Numbered from the stretch's first letter, positions 1 to 9,031 are shown. The stretch: DNA of 10,000 nucleotides from Neocallimastix lanati (nom. inval.) (GCA_016946835.1 JACVTC010000051.1:1007501-1017500), one strand, 5' to 3'. Notes: generated by a model from the sequence alone, not told the origin. Numbers and translations: made by a program.

Positions 1-204
1 CTATCATAAGAAGATTTTTATTTCAAATAATAAAATAATATTTTACTACTTTGTATTGTAAACAGTTTTTTAATAATTAAATATATATTAAAAAGTAGAA
101 TAAAATTAAACAAAAAAAAATTAAATTAGCAATAAATATTTAATATGCAATAATAGTAATAGTATTATTAATTATAGAGAGACAATAATATATTAATATA
201 TATT

Positions 205-239
<35 letters not shown>

Positions 240-333
240 TTTATTTTATTTTTTTTCTTTAAATTAGGAAGAGAATACATTTCCATTACTTTATTTATTA
301 ATTATTTAAATATTCAATATATTGTATAAATCA

Positions 334-373
<40 letters not shown>

Positions 374-417
374 AAAAATTAAAAATTAACGTAATACAAC
401 AAAAGTAAAGAAAAAAT
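1..417. other. Gene-free AT-rich stretch with T32 and A32 runs
   Basis: Holds an uninterrupted T run (206-237) and an uninterrupted A run (340-371), each 32 nt and together an inverted pair. A short minus-strand frame (MEMYSLPNLKKKNKIK, about 245-290) could be an exon but has no support. Nothing else was recognised. Confidence 0.7.
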
Positions 418-648
418 CTAAATGTATTTTGGTATTAAAAAATAATTTCTATCAAAAATATTTAATAAAATAAAACTAAGAAGTAACATCTGTAAAGATA
501 AATAGTGTGGTGACCACAAAACTCTAAAATTATTAGGAGATTCAATTTCCATAGATTTGTTGTGTGAAGAACTACTATTAAAATAATATATAATATCATC
601 AAAATTTATTACAATATTAAAAAAAAACTCTTTGATAATAATACTCAA
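418..648 (-). other. Possible coding segment or exon, unidentified (76 residues)
   Basis: An open frame from the ATG at 648, with middle residues SHNKSMEIESPNNFRVLWSP that look less random than the surrounding DNA. A short hydrophobic stretch (LLLSFILLNIF) follows. A TTTACAG acceptor-like site lies inside, so only part may be exonic. The first 22 or so residues are low-complexity. No family was recognised. It could be a 3' exon of a minus-strand gene, a relic, or chance. Confidence 0.2.
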
Positions 649-962
649 TAATAATAATCATAATTTATAACTCAAAAACTTTTTCCCATTAATTTTTAAT
701 TTATTTAATTTATTTATTCTTTTATTTTTAATATATATATTATAAACTTTAACGGTAATAAATAATAGAAAATAATTTTCTAATTATTATTTATTATATA
801 TATTATTTTTATTTATTTATTTTTATTATTATTTTTATTTTTTTATTACTATTTATTTATTTACTAAATTAAATGTAACGTTTATTCGTACATATATTAT
901 ATTATATTTTTATTCTATTATTAGTAAATTATTTCGTTTAAGTTTATTTTATTGAAGGAAAA

Positions 963-996
<34 letters not shown>

Positions 997-1113
997 GAAA
1001 ATTTCATTTAATAAAACTTTTTATATTAATTAATTAATGAATAATAATTTATAATAATATTAACTTTATTTAATGTTTCTATTATTATTATTATTATTAC
1101 TATTTTAACTTAT
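649..1113. other. AT-rich spacer and HIS1 3' flank
   Basis: Contains a 29-nt A run (966-994) and ATT repeats just beyond the HIS1 stop (about 1082-1103). No gene was seen. Confidence 0.7.
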
Positions 1114-1669
1114 TTAAGTACGACAGTTATCAATGTTGAAAACAATAATATCTGTAGCACCAATAGCTTCTAATTTATCCATAATATCAGCACAATCTTT
1201 CTTAACAACCATAGCACTAACAGAAACCCAAGCGTTATCTTCAAGTGGACTAATAGTTGGGTTTTTACGTCCTGGAGTAATCTTAACAGCCTTTGGTAAA
1301 TCAGATCTCTTAACATTGTAAGTACAGTAAACATACTTTGATGCAGCAATAACACCTTGAATTCTACCCTTAATCTTAGAAATGAATTCTTGTTGTTGAC
1401 TCTTTGGGTTAGAAATAAGAACAGCTTGAGTACTTAATATGTTGTAAATACGAGTAAGACCAGCAGCTCTCATAGTCTCACCAGATTCTTTTTAATATTC
1501 ATATTAATTAAAGTAAAAATAATAATATGATCAATAATTAAACATATATAATTAATTCATCAATCATATTTTAATCATACATTATTTATCACTAATTTTT
1601 AATTATTTATTCTTATTTAATTTAATATTAATTTTTTTTAAAAAAATTCTAAATTTTATTTCTATTATA

Positions 1670-1719
<50 letters not shown>

Positions 1720-2534
1720 TTATTAGTATATTATTAATAAATTTATGATTTATATATCATATCATTTAATATATTTATACATTTATAATATATTGAGACT
1801 TACCAACAAGATCGACTATTTTTTTTTTTTTTTAATTTTTTTTATTAAGATATAATACGAATTATATTTGTATAAATGAAAAATGAAAAAAAAAAAAAAT
1901 TAGTTTCATATTTTTATTTATAACTTATATTTAAATTAATATCAATAGATAAATAGTAATAACAACAATAATAATAATAATAATAATAATTTTTATAATT
2001 ATATATATACTTACCAATACCATCAGCGAGACCCATAGTACAGGAAGCTTCAACAGAACCAGAAATGTAGTTAATAGAAGTTGGATTTTCTGGCTTTAAT
2101 TCTTCATCAAGCTTACTGAAGAATTGTTCACTTAAGTGAGTAAAACTAGTAACAATTCTCTTACCAACAAGTTCTTTTGGGTCCTTAATACCAGAAGCAA
2201 TTGGAACTTGAACACATAAATCACATTTACCAAAACCAAGTTCAACTAATTGGTTAACTTTAACATTACTTTCAGCAATCATATCTTGACCAGTAATACC
2301 TAAATCAATACTACCTTCAGCAACGAATTTTGGAATATCAGCAGCTGGAAGAAAAACTAAAGCAATTGGTAAGTTAGTAGAAAGAGCAATATCTAAACGA
2401 TTTTTTCTGTAATATTGAATGTTAGCTCCTTCAAGAAGTTGTTGACATTTTTGGTACAATCTTCCCTTCTTTGGAATAGCAAAAAGTAATCTATCTTCTA
2501 ATTCCTTAACGTCAATGTTAATATTACTGCTCAT
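1114..2534 (-). CDS. HIS1: ATP phosphoribosyltransferase, three exons: 2534-2015, 1815-1804, 1487-1114
   Basis: Catalyses the first, committed step of histidine synthesis in the cytosol: ATP + PRPP to phosphoribosyl-ATP + PPi. The three exons join in frame (520 + 12 + 374 nt) to a 301-residue protein, close to the 297 residues of yeast His1. Visible family motifs are LLFAIPKKGRL (residues 16-26), RLDIALST (46-53), ALVFLPAADIP (58-68), LGITGQD (78-84), SGSVEASC (158-165) and the PRPP loop VDLVESGET (174-182). The C-terminal third (about 212-299, KGRIQGVIAA...TPGRKNPTIS...NCRT) is the regulatory HisG_C domain of the long-form enzyme, where family members are feedback-inhibited by histidine. The start is the ATG at 2534, eight codons before the conserved region, with no upstream in-frame alternative needed. 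Both donors are GTAAGT; acceptors are TAG and AAG. Exon G+C is much higher than in the introns. No Gcn4-type TGACTC box was seen just upstream. Confidence 0.96.
1488..1803 (-). other. HIS1 intron 2 (316 nt)
   Basis: It begins GTAAGTCT and ends TTAAAAAG. The AAG acceptor is less usual than TAG or CAG, but it is the one that gives the conserved Glu-Ser-Gly-Glu-Thr reading. The intron holds an uninterrupted 42-nt A tract in the sense direction (plus-strand T run 1672-1713). Confidence 0.9.
1804..1815 (-). other. HIS1: 12-nt microexon (exon 2 of HIS1)
   Basis: Read on the minus strand, a TAG acceptor is followed by TCGATCTTGTTG and then a GTAAGT donor. Exon 1 ends one base into a codon and exon 3 starts with the last two bases of one, so the 12 nt add exactly Val-Asp-Leu-Val before Glu-Ser-Gly-Glu-Thr. 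This restores the conserved GxxDxIVDLVESGETMRAAGL block of fungal His1 proteins. Skipping it keeps the frame but removes the aspartate of the PRPP-binding loop. The call rests on phase, both splice signals and family conservation agreeing; cDNA was not available. Confidence 0.93.
1816..2014 (-). other. HIS1 intron 1 (199 nt)
   Basis: It begins GTAAGTAT and ends in an A-rich stretch followed by TAG. It carries a trinucleotide repeat (plus-strand AAT units, about 1962-1990). Read-through of this intron would add unrelated residues and stop at 1914, giving a 206-residue protein without the second half of the enzyme. Confidence 0.93.
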
Positions 2535-2686
2535 GTTATTATATTTTATTCTTTAATTATCTATTCTGTTGTTTAAAATATTATATTTTGTTACATTTTA
2601 ATTTTATTATATATTAAATTTGAATAATAAATGTAGTATTGTTTTTATATATAAATTTAAATATTCATTCCATAAATTGATGCATA

Positions 2687-2718
<32 letters not shown>

Positions 2719-4315
2719 GATTATCAAAAAAAAATATATATATATATATATAAGTTAGATAATTATAAAGATTATAAATTAATTATATAGATTATAAAAT
2801 AATTATAATAATAATAAATATGAATATGTATATTAAAGTATTTAAAATAAGAATTCAAAAATGTATAATCATGATTTTGATTTGAAAATTTGTGTTAAAA
2901 TATGATTTTATATATAGATATATATTGACTTTAATTTTATAATTATTTAAACTACTTATGAAAAAGTATATAGTATTTATTTTAAAATATTAAATTGACT
3001 TGATTTCCTTTTTTTTTTTTTTTTTTTTTGTTTGTTTGTTTGTTTGTTTGTTTGTTTGTTTTATTTATGCTTTTATAGATATTTACTACTTTTAAAAATT
3101 CTTATAATAAATATTTATATATAAATAAATATTATATAATTTAACATATTTAATTACATTATTACTATACGTTGATAGTATTTTTTTCTTGTATAGAGTA
3201 GAAAAAAAAAAAAAAAGTAAAATAAAAAAAAGAATGAAAAAAATTTTTTTCTTATCCAATGATTATAATTATAATAGATTTCATAAGAATTTTAATGAAA
3301 TGTACATAAATATATATATATCAATATATTTATTGTATTAATTTATTCATTTTATATATTTTGATTTATTAAAAAAAAATTTTATTAATAAACAATTTTA
3401 ATATTATAAAATTAATAAATTTTATTTTCAAAAAGAAAACCCACAAAAGTTAAATACATCAAAAATATATATTAAAAATAATAAAATATAGTAAAATATA
3501 TATCATTAAAAATATAAATAATGATTCTAATATGTATTATTATCTTTCAAAAATATATTTTTCTTTACAAGTATAAAAAAAAGTTCAATTTACTTTGAGG
3601 TTAATATTTTCTATTTTTTTTTTTTTTTTTTTTTTTTAAATATATATTATTAAAATATTTAATATTTTGATATTAATATTCTATTGTCATTATATATATT
3701 TATATATAACTTTTTTTTTCTATATAATAAAAATAAAAATGATTTTACCAATCAAAGAATAAAATGATCCATTCATTTCATTTACATACATTATTAAAAT
3801 TATGTATGTGTAAATAATATGGAATATCAATTTTATAATAAATATTTATTATAAAACTAAATAAAAAAAAAAAAACATAAAACTTTAAAATATTTATAGA
3901 TAAAATATTATTTATTATTTTATAAAAGTAAATATAATAAAAAACAAAAATTTAAAATAATAACAATAATTAAATATAATTAAAAATTTTTAACCAAAAA
4001 CACGTTTTTTATTTATACCACAATTATATTTAATGTTATATCAAAATTGAAGATATATTTTAATATAAAATTAAAATTTTTATTTAATACATTATTTTAT
4101 AAATAACAAATAATTTAATTATTTTATTAATAAAATAAAAAGAATTCTATTATGTTTAAATATTATTTTTAAAATAAAATAAATTGGGTATATTTTTTGC
4201 TTTTTTTTTTTTTTTTTTTTTTTTGTTTAACTATATAATAAACACATAAAACATTATAAATATATATATATTTTAAATTTTAATATTATTGAAATAAAAT
4301 TATAAAAATAATGTC
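2535..4315. other. HIS1 upstream region and POP7 3' flank, no gene seen
   Basis: Nearly pure AT. It contains ATA repeats (about 2690-2717), an AT dinucleotide run (about 2736-2752), T runs at 3009-3029, 3614-3637 and 4201-4224, and GTTT units. A hairpin ACATACAT/ATGTATGT with a 10-nt loop lies at 3784-3809. The HIS1 promoter must lie at the left edge, but no recognised element stands out. Confidence 0.7.
3030..3061 (+). repeat. GTTT tetranucleotide repeat, about 8 units
   Basis: Follows directly on a 21-nt T run (3009-3029), suggesting that the tetranucleotide expanded from the edge of the homopolymer. Confidence 0.95.
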
Positions 4316-5107
4316 CTATTTATTTTTCTTGAAAATTTTAATAGTTATAGCGGAATTATTTCTTGTTTCTGTAATTAAATCTTCTTCCTATAAAATTTTC
4401 ACAATATTTAATATATAATAAAAAAAATATTTCTATTAGTATTGGTTTTCATTAGTACTATTATTATATATATATTATTGTTGGTTTTTGTAACCTTATT
4501 TTCTGGTTCAACATCATCATACAATTTTACAGTTGAAGTAGTAATTTCCCAATCAATTTTATCAGAAAATTGCTTTTTAAGTTCAAGAGCTAAATTTACT
4601 GTAATTTTTATAGCAGCACCTAGACCATGTAATACAATAAATGAAGTTCTTTGTAATGGTTATTAATAAGTATATTGTACATATAATAATAATAATAATA
4701 ATAATAATTAATATTAAAATGTACAAATAGAAATAAAATAAAATAAAATAAAATAAAATAAAATAAAATAAAATAAAATAAAATAAAATAAAATAAAATA
4801 AATTTTTTTTCATAATGAATTTCAAATTCTTCAATTTTTAAAAATTTATATCTTTATAGTACACATTTTAACATTATTGAATATTTAAATTTTTCTTATT
4901 TATGTTTTAATTTGTAAAAATTTTGTAAAAAAGTACATTATAAAAATTTAGAATAAATTTATAACTTTTGAAAAATTCATTTATATTAGACATATTTTTT
5001 ATTCTAAATATCAGTATAAAATTATATTTTGAAAAGAATATTATTGAATATTAATTTCAATTTTAAAGTATGTATTGAAATTTTGGATTTTAATCAAAAA
5101 TTATTTT

Positions 5108-5154
<47 letters not shown>

Positions 5155-5567
5155 TTTTATTATATATATAAATTTAGAAAATATTTGAAATTTTTGATAA
5201 ATTTAATAATATTAGTTATATTATTTATTTATAAATAATTTTTGTTTAATTGGTTATTGATAATAATGTTATTTCACATTACTATTAAATGTATATATAA
5301 GAATGAATTTTTTGATTTTTAATAAACTGTTAATTTATAACATTTTTTCATAACTTTTAATTTCAAAAATTTTTATTATTTTTTAAAGTGATTAAAATTT
5401 TTAGGAATATTTACTCTTTTTCCAATAATAATTTCTTTGCTCTTTTGATTAATGCAATATAAGAACTTTTTCTTGAAACATATATATCATTTTTTTTTAT
5501 AGGAAGATGTTGAGGTGTACGCTTATGAATGATTTTATCTTTATTACTAATTGCTATATATTATTTA

Positions 5568-5604
<37 letters not shown>

Positions 5605-5732
5605 TTACAATTAGATATTAGACAAAAAAGTAAATATTATATATAACCTTATTTTTATTTTTCTAATTGTTATTAAAATTATTATTATTTTATTTTACAT
5701 TTTACTGGATCTTTGGTTTTACTAAGCTTCAT
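4316..5732 (-). CDS. POP7: RNase P/MRP subunit Pop7 (Rpp20), four exons: 5732-5699, 5553-5415, 4648-4495, 4387-4316
   Basis: A small Alba-fold protein that, in known eukaryotes, pairs with Pop6/Rpp25 and binds the RNA of nuclear RNase P (tRNA 5' processing) and RNase MRP (rRNA processing). The four exons (34 + 139 + 154 + 72 nt) join in phase to 132 residues; human and yeast homologues are about 140. Exon 2 gives KRTPQHLP then NDIYVSRKSSYIALIKRAKKLL (about residues 22-55). Exon 3 gives IVLHGLGAAIKITVNLALEL (62-81), the signature Alba helix region, and TTSTVKLYDDVEPEN (95-108). Exon 4 gives TRNNSAITIKIFKKNK and a TAG stop. All three blocks sit in family order. Exon 1 (MKLSKTKDPVK) is the weakest part: it rests on an ATG, a phase-matched GTAAAA donor and correct length, not on similarity. 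Donors GTAAAA, GTAAAT and GTTACA are weaker than those of HIS1. The product is probably constitutive and essential. Confidence 0.9.
4388..4494 (-). other. POP7 intron 3 (107 nt)
   Basis: It runs from GTTACA to a TTTTATAG acceptor. Two TACTAAT sequences, matching the fungal branch-point consensus, lie in its middle. Joining AAG to GAA in phase 0 links the DDVEPENK and EEDLITETRNNS segments, which are contiguous in the family. Confidence 0.9.
4649..5414 (-). other. POP7 intron 2 (766 nt, repeat-filled)
   Basis: It runs from GTAAAT to AAAG, with TTATTAATAAC, a plausible branch-point region, shortly before the acceptor. The phases match: exon 2 ends in GA and exon 3 begins with A, giving Glu. 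The intron is long for this gene and holds a 42-nt homopolymer (5110-5151), the AAAAT array (4731-4802) and an ATA array (4683-4709). Confidence 0.88.
4731..4802 (+). repeat. AAATA pentanucleotide repeat, about 14 units, in POP7 intron 2
   Basis: Perfect 5-bp periodicity. On the minus strand it reads as a long Phe/Tyr/Ile/Leu-rich open frame, an artefact of the repeat. Confidence 0.96.
5554..5698 (-). other. POP7 intron 1 (145 nt)
   Basis: It runs from GTAAAA to a TATATAG acceptor and includes a 17-nt A/T run and an AT dinucleotide stretch. The donor three codons earlier (after CCA, 5706) would break the phase, so the donor at 5698 was chosen. Confidence 0.6.
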
Positions 5733-5898
5733 TTTATTTTTATTTTATTTTTCTATTATTTATTATTACTATTAAAAGAAATACAAAAAATCCAAATTTT
5801 TTTAATTTTTTTTTTACTTTAATCTTCAAGTAAAAAAAATGAATTTACATATTTTTATTCAATTCAACAATAAAAGGGTTTAATACATATATGTTAAA

Positions 5899-5904
5899 CA
5901 CGTG
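5899..5904. promoter_or_regulatory. CACGTG (E-box) in the POP7 upstream region
   Basis: The centre of a 10-bp palindrome AACACGTGTT, about 170 bp upstream of the POP7 ATG. It is the core site of fungal bHLH factors such as Cbf1 and Pho4. Function here is inferred only. Confidence 0.35.
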
Positions 5905-5940
5905 TTATAATCACATGTTTACATTTAAAATAACAATATA

Positions 5941-6087
5941 TTGGGATAGGGGAGAGCGCGATTCGGAACCGCACGTGAATATATATAAGCCACAATTTTT
6001 AAGATGTATTATATATAAAATTTTTTATAAATAAATAATTAAATAAAAAATAATATATGCCACATTCTGAAACGCACCACCCTCCAA
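5941..6087. mobile_element. Possible small inverted-repeat element (MITE-like), between TA dinucleotides
   Basis: Two G+C-rich patches (5941-5977 and 6061-6087) flank an AT core. Outermost, AATATATTGG (5935-5944) is repeated in inverse as CCAATATATT (6084-6093). Inside, the two arms align imperfectly: TTGG, AGGG, GCG and TTC(g/a)GAA appear in the same order in both, with a 3-nt insertion in the left arm. A TA pair sits at each edge (5939-5940, 6088-6089), as in Tc1/mariner and Stowaway insertions. The arms are too diverged for certainty, and a promoter island for POP7 is the alternative. Confidence 0.33.
5972..5977. promoter_or_regulatory. Second CACGTG box upstream of POP7
   Basis: Lies 73 bp beyond the first box, inside the left G+C-rich arm of the possible inverted-repeat element. 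Confidence 0.3.
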
Positions 6088-6093
6088 TATATT

Positions 6094-6741
6094 TATTGAA
6101 GTCCAATGATATTTTTATGTATTTCAAATCATATTTTTAAAAAACAATACTTAAATCAATATCTTGTGAAACATTTTAATATTATATTATTTATTACAGA
6201 AAAAAAATAAAAAATAAAAAAAATGTTATATTAATAAATTATTAATATTAAAATAATAAAAAAGAAATGATAAAAAATAAAAATAAATATTAATAAATTA
6301 GGCATTAATAATTATCATTTAATATAAAATTTGTATTAAACAAATATAAAGGAAATCCACAGAAAATTATTATAAGAATATTATGCTATTTAAATTAATA
6401 TAAAATCAAAAAGACATTAAAAATAAAATAAAATATGATGTGTATAATAAGGAAATAATAATAATAAAATATGCATTTTCAAAGTTTTAGGCAATTATTA
6501 TAATATTGATCTAATCATTATTTATTAAAATAAATATTCTTATTCTTTATAATATGGATGTCTAACTAATAATCCCTATATAAACCATGAAAGATTAATA
6601 TTAAAATAATCCATAATGATATAAAAGAGTTAAAAACTATCATTATAGAAACTTTTTATTAAGCATAAATATATTTTTTAAATAAATTTATTATTTAATT
6701 AATAATCAATACTATTATATATTAATATATATTATTAAATA
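6094..6741. other. AT-rich stretch, nothing recognised
   Basis: No open frame, RNA gene or structured repeat stood out on either strand. Confidence 0.65.
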
Positions 6742-7184
6742 ATGAAAAGTATTATAAATGTTAATAACTTAAAGCAATATGAATATAAAGGATTCTCTAA
6801 ACTCTATCAAGAAACTTTGGAAATCCAGATCATGAAGTGAAATAAATTCGGAGTACTCTTACGTTCAATTCGGAATATGCTACTTAAAAAATCAAGATGT
6901 AATATTCATTGGTGAAGTGAAAAAAAAAAAAATACTTCGAATATTTACTGAAATTGAAAATTTTGAACCGTCCAATTATCGTCATTTTTTTTCTATTCTC
7001 TTTTCAAGAAAAAACTGTAATAATCGAAAGGGAGGTATTAAAGATGTTAAAAATTATTACACAATTATATAACGATTACACTAAAATCTATAAATTAGCT
7101 CAATATCGTGATGAAACTTTCACAGCTTATCGTCTAAAGAAAATATTTATATCAGGAGGAAGAAAACTTTTTATTTTTCATTAA
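6742..7184 (+). pseudogene. Decayed, frameshifted coding relic, unidentified
   Basis: Three overlapping open stretches follow one another, each one frame later. The first (6742-6840) starts at ATG and includes QYEYKGFSKLYQETLEIQ. The second (6836-7072) includes NSEYSYVQFGICYLKNQD, then IENFEPSNYRHFFSILFS. The third (about 6990-7184) includes EREVLKMLKIITQLYN, then DYTKIYKLAQYRDETF. Base composition and codon content here are richer than in the flanks, and the residue mix looks protein-like rather than the Ile/Asn/Lys noise seen elsewhere. A 13-nt A run (6920-6932) is a likely slippage point. I do not recognise the protein. It could also be exons of a split gene, but no convincing introns were found. 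Confidence 0.32.
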
Positions 7185-8032
7185 AATATTAATAAAATTA
7201 AATATAACAACAATAATATTGACAGCAATTATAAAAATTATGATTATATTTTATTAAAATAGAGACATATAATTGCAGAAATAAGTATATTCCAATTTTT
7301 TTTAGTAACGATTATCTGATATTTTATGGTTGATTCAATTTATAATTATAAATTTTTTTTAAAAAAAAAAAGAAAATTATAAATTAAAATTAAATAATTT
7401 TTTAATATATTTCTATTTTTTTTTTTTTATTAATAATATTTTATGTTTATTTATTTCTAATTTATTATCAATATATTGGAATATATAATTTATCCATTTT
7501 TTTATATAAATTATTTTAAATCATAATGAATTGTTTAAATTTTAAATGAAATTTTTATAATTTATATATATTTTTTTCAATTAATTATATATTAATATAT
7601 TTGAAATATATTAAAATATATAGAATAATAATAAAAATATAAAGATTTTTATTTATTTTATCCTGATCTTAAGCGAATCATAATTATGATATAGGAATAG
7701 TTTAAACAAATAGGAATATAATTAATTCATATTGAATTCTATATTAAATATATTATAATAAAATATACAATATATAGTAGAAAAAAAAAATACCATCATA
7801 ATGAAAAAAAGATTCAAAAGAAATCTCTTCATCACACTAAATAATATTAATAATAAAAAAATTAAGCCACATTTATATATATCATTATTAATACTTTTTT
7901 TTTAATATTATTTTTAAGCTTAATAAAAGAGTTAAAAATCATTTTTCAATTTAATTTTAATTTAAAAAAAAGCTCAAATTTTTATAAAGATATAATTAAA
8001 TGTAAAATATTAAAAAAATATATAATAATATT
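7185..8032. other. AT-rich stretch, no gene recognised
   Basis: Contains a 14-bp perfect palindrome ATCATAATTATGAT (7677-7690) and a 34-residue open frame from 7801, low in complexity and with no recognisable features. Confidence 0.65.
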
Positions 8033-8042
8033 AAATAATAAT

Positions 8043-8204
8043 AAATAATAAATAATAAATAATAAATAATAAATAATAAATAATAAATAATAAATAATAA
8101 ATAATAAATAATAAATAATAAATAATAAATAATAAATAATAAATAATATATAATAAATAATAAATAATGAATAATGAATAATAAATAATAAATAATAAAT
8201 AATA
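8043..8204 (+). repeat. AAATAAT heptanucleotide tandem array, about 23 units
   Basis: Seven-base periodicity runs across the whole stretch. Variant units near the right end (AATATAT and two GAATAAT copies, about 8144-8180) show that the array is not freshly expanded. Confidence 0.93.
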
Positions 8205-8639
8205 ATATATATATTTAATTATTTATATTTTATAATGTGAAAAAAAAAAAAATTTAATTATTGTTATTTGTTTTATATAAGTAACTTTATCAATTAGTTT
8301 TAAATATAGATAGACTTATTTAATTTTATATGTTTAAAAATTCAATTTTTCAGCATTGAAAATAGACTATATAAAATTTCAATTTTATGGTATTGTAATA
8401 TATATATATAATAAAGTAATGATTATATAATCAAAAAATGAATAAATAGTAGAATAGAGAAATAGTTTTTAATAAATCAATGACGGACAAAAACAAAAAC
8501 TAAAAATAATAAGAAGAAAATAAAATTATTTTATTAATAATTAGATTTTTGTGACAAATTTATAAATCATAAATTTAATTTAAAAGATAAAATAATAAAA
8601 AATAATTAAAGGAATAAGAACTAATGATATGAATAATTG

Positions 8640-8681
8640 ATAGAATATTTTTGTAATAAATAGGAATAAAAATTAATGGCT
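8640..8681 (+). repeat. Direct repeat, copy 1 (42 bp)
   Basis: Matches 8724-8765 with two mismatches by eye. Both copies end AAAAATTAATGGCT. The period is 84 bp, with an ATA array in between. Confidence 0.8.
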
Positions 8682-8723
8682 AAAATAATAATAATAATAA
8701 TAATAATAAAATAAAAATAAAAA

Positions 8724-8765
8724 ATAGAATATTTTAGTATTAAATAGGAATAAAAATTAATGGCT
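8724..8765 (+). repeat. Direct repeat, copy 2 (42 bp)
   Basis: Second copy of 8640-8681. A fainter third relative (AAAGGAATAAGAACTAATG) may lie near 8607-8626. Confidence 0.8.
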
Positions 8766-8998
8766 TGAGTAAAAAAAAATGATATTGAGATTACTTTTAA
8801 TAGATTTTAAAGTAATATTAGTAATGCTTATTAAGTATTTAATATAATAATATATTATTTATTAATAAAATGCATTCCTAATTCTTTAAATAAATATTTA
8901 TATTTATACCCTAAATTTATTAGGATTAAGGTTCAAAATAGGAATCAATTCTATTGTAAATTATAAAATTTAATATATATAATTAAATTAAACTAGTG
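8766..8998. other. AT-rich left flank of the SINE
   Basis: No gene was seen. A small hairpin, CCTAA-ATTTA-TTAGG, lies at about 8910-8925. Confidence 0.6.
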
Positions 8999-9012
8999 TT
9001 CTTTTCATTTAT
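8999..9012 (+). repeat. Left target-site duplication of the SINE
   Basis: TTCTTTTCATTTAT, identical to 9465-9478. It ends exactly where the tRNA-like domain begins. Confidence 0.87.
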
Positions 9013-9019
9013 GCCATGT

Positions 9020-9031
9020 TGGTCCAGCTGG
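9020..9031 (+). promoter_or_regulatory. Pol III A box
   Basis: TGGTCCAGCTGG fits the A-box consensus TRGYNNARNNGG at the expected place, seven bases into the element. Confidence 0.85.

Noticed and set aside
1133-1355. Short open frames on both strands within HIS1 exon 3
   Set aside because: They overlap conserved HisG_C codons in other frames and have no features of their own.
2923-3002. TGACT words upstream of HIS1 as Gcn4 sites
   Set aside because: They read TGACTT, not TGACTC, and lie about 390 and 460 bp from the start codon.
4442-4666. 74-residue plus-strand open frame
   Set aside because: It is the antisense of POP7 exon 3 and intron 3; the minus-strand reading matches a known family.
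4583-4834. 83-residue minus-strand frame rich in Phe, Tyr, Ile and Leu
   Set aside because: Its residues are the translation of the AAATA array inside POP7 intron 2.
5029-5238. 69-residue plus-strand frame with a long Phe run
   Set aside because: The Phe run is the T42 tract; the region is POP7 intron 2.
7030-7046. Shine-Dalgarno-like GGGAGG eight bases before an ATG, suggesting bacterial DNA
   Set aside because: The open frame continues upstream of this ATG with similar composition, and the window is clearly eukaryotic; the match is probably chance within coding-like sequence.
7801-7905. 34-residue open frame beginning MKKRFKRNLF
   Set aside because: Mostly Lys, Asn, Ile and Leu as expected from AT-rich DNA, with no homology or splice support.
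8043-8204. CRISPR-like array
   Set aside because: The repeat unit is 7 bp with no spacers; it is a simple tandem array.
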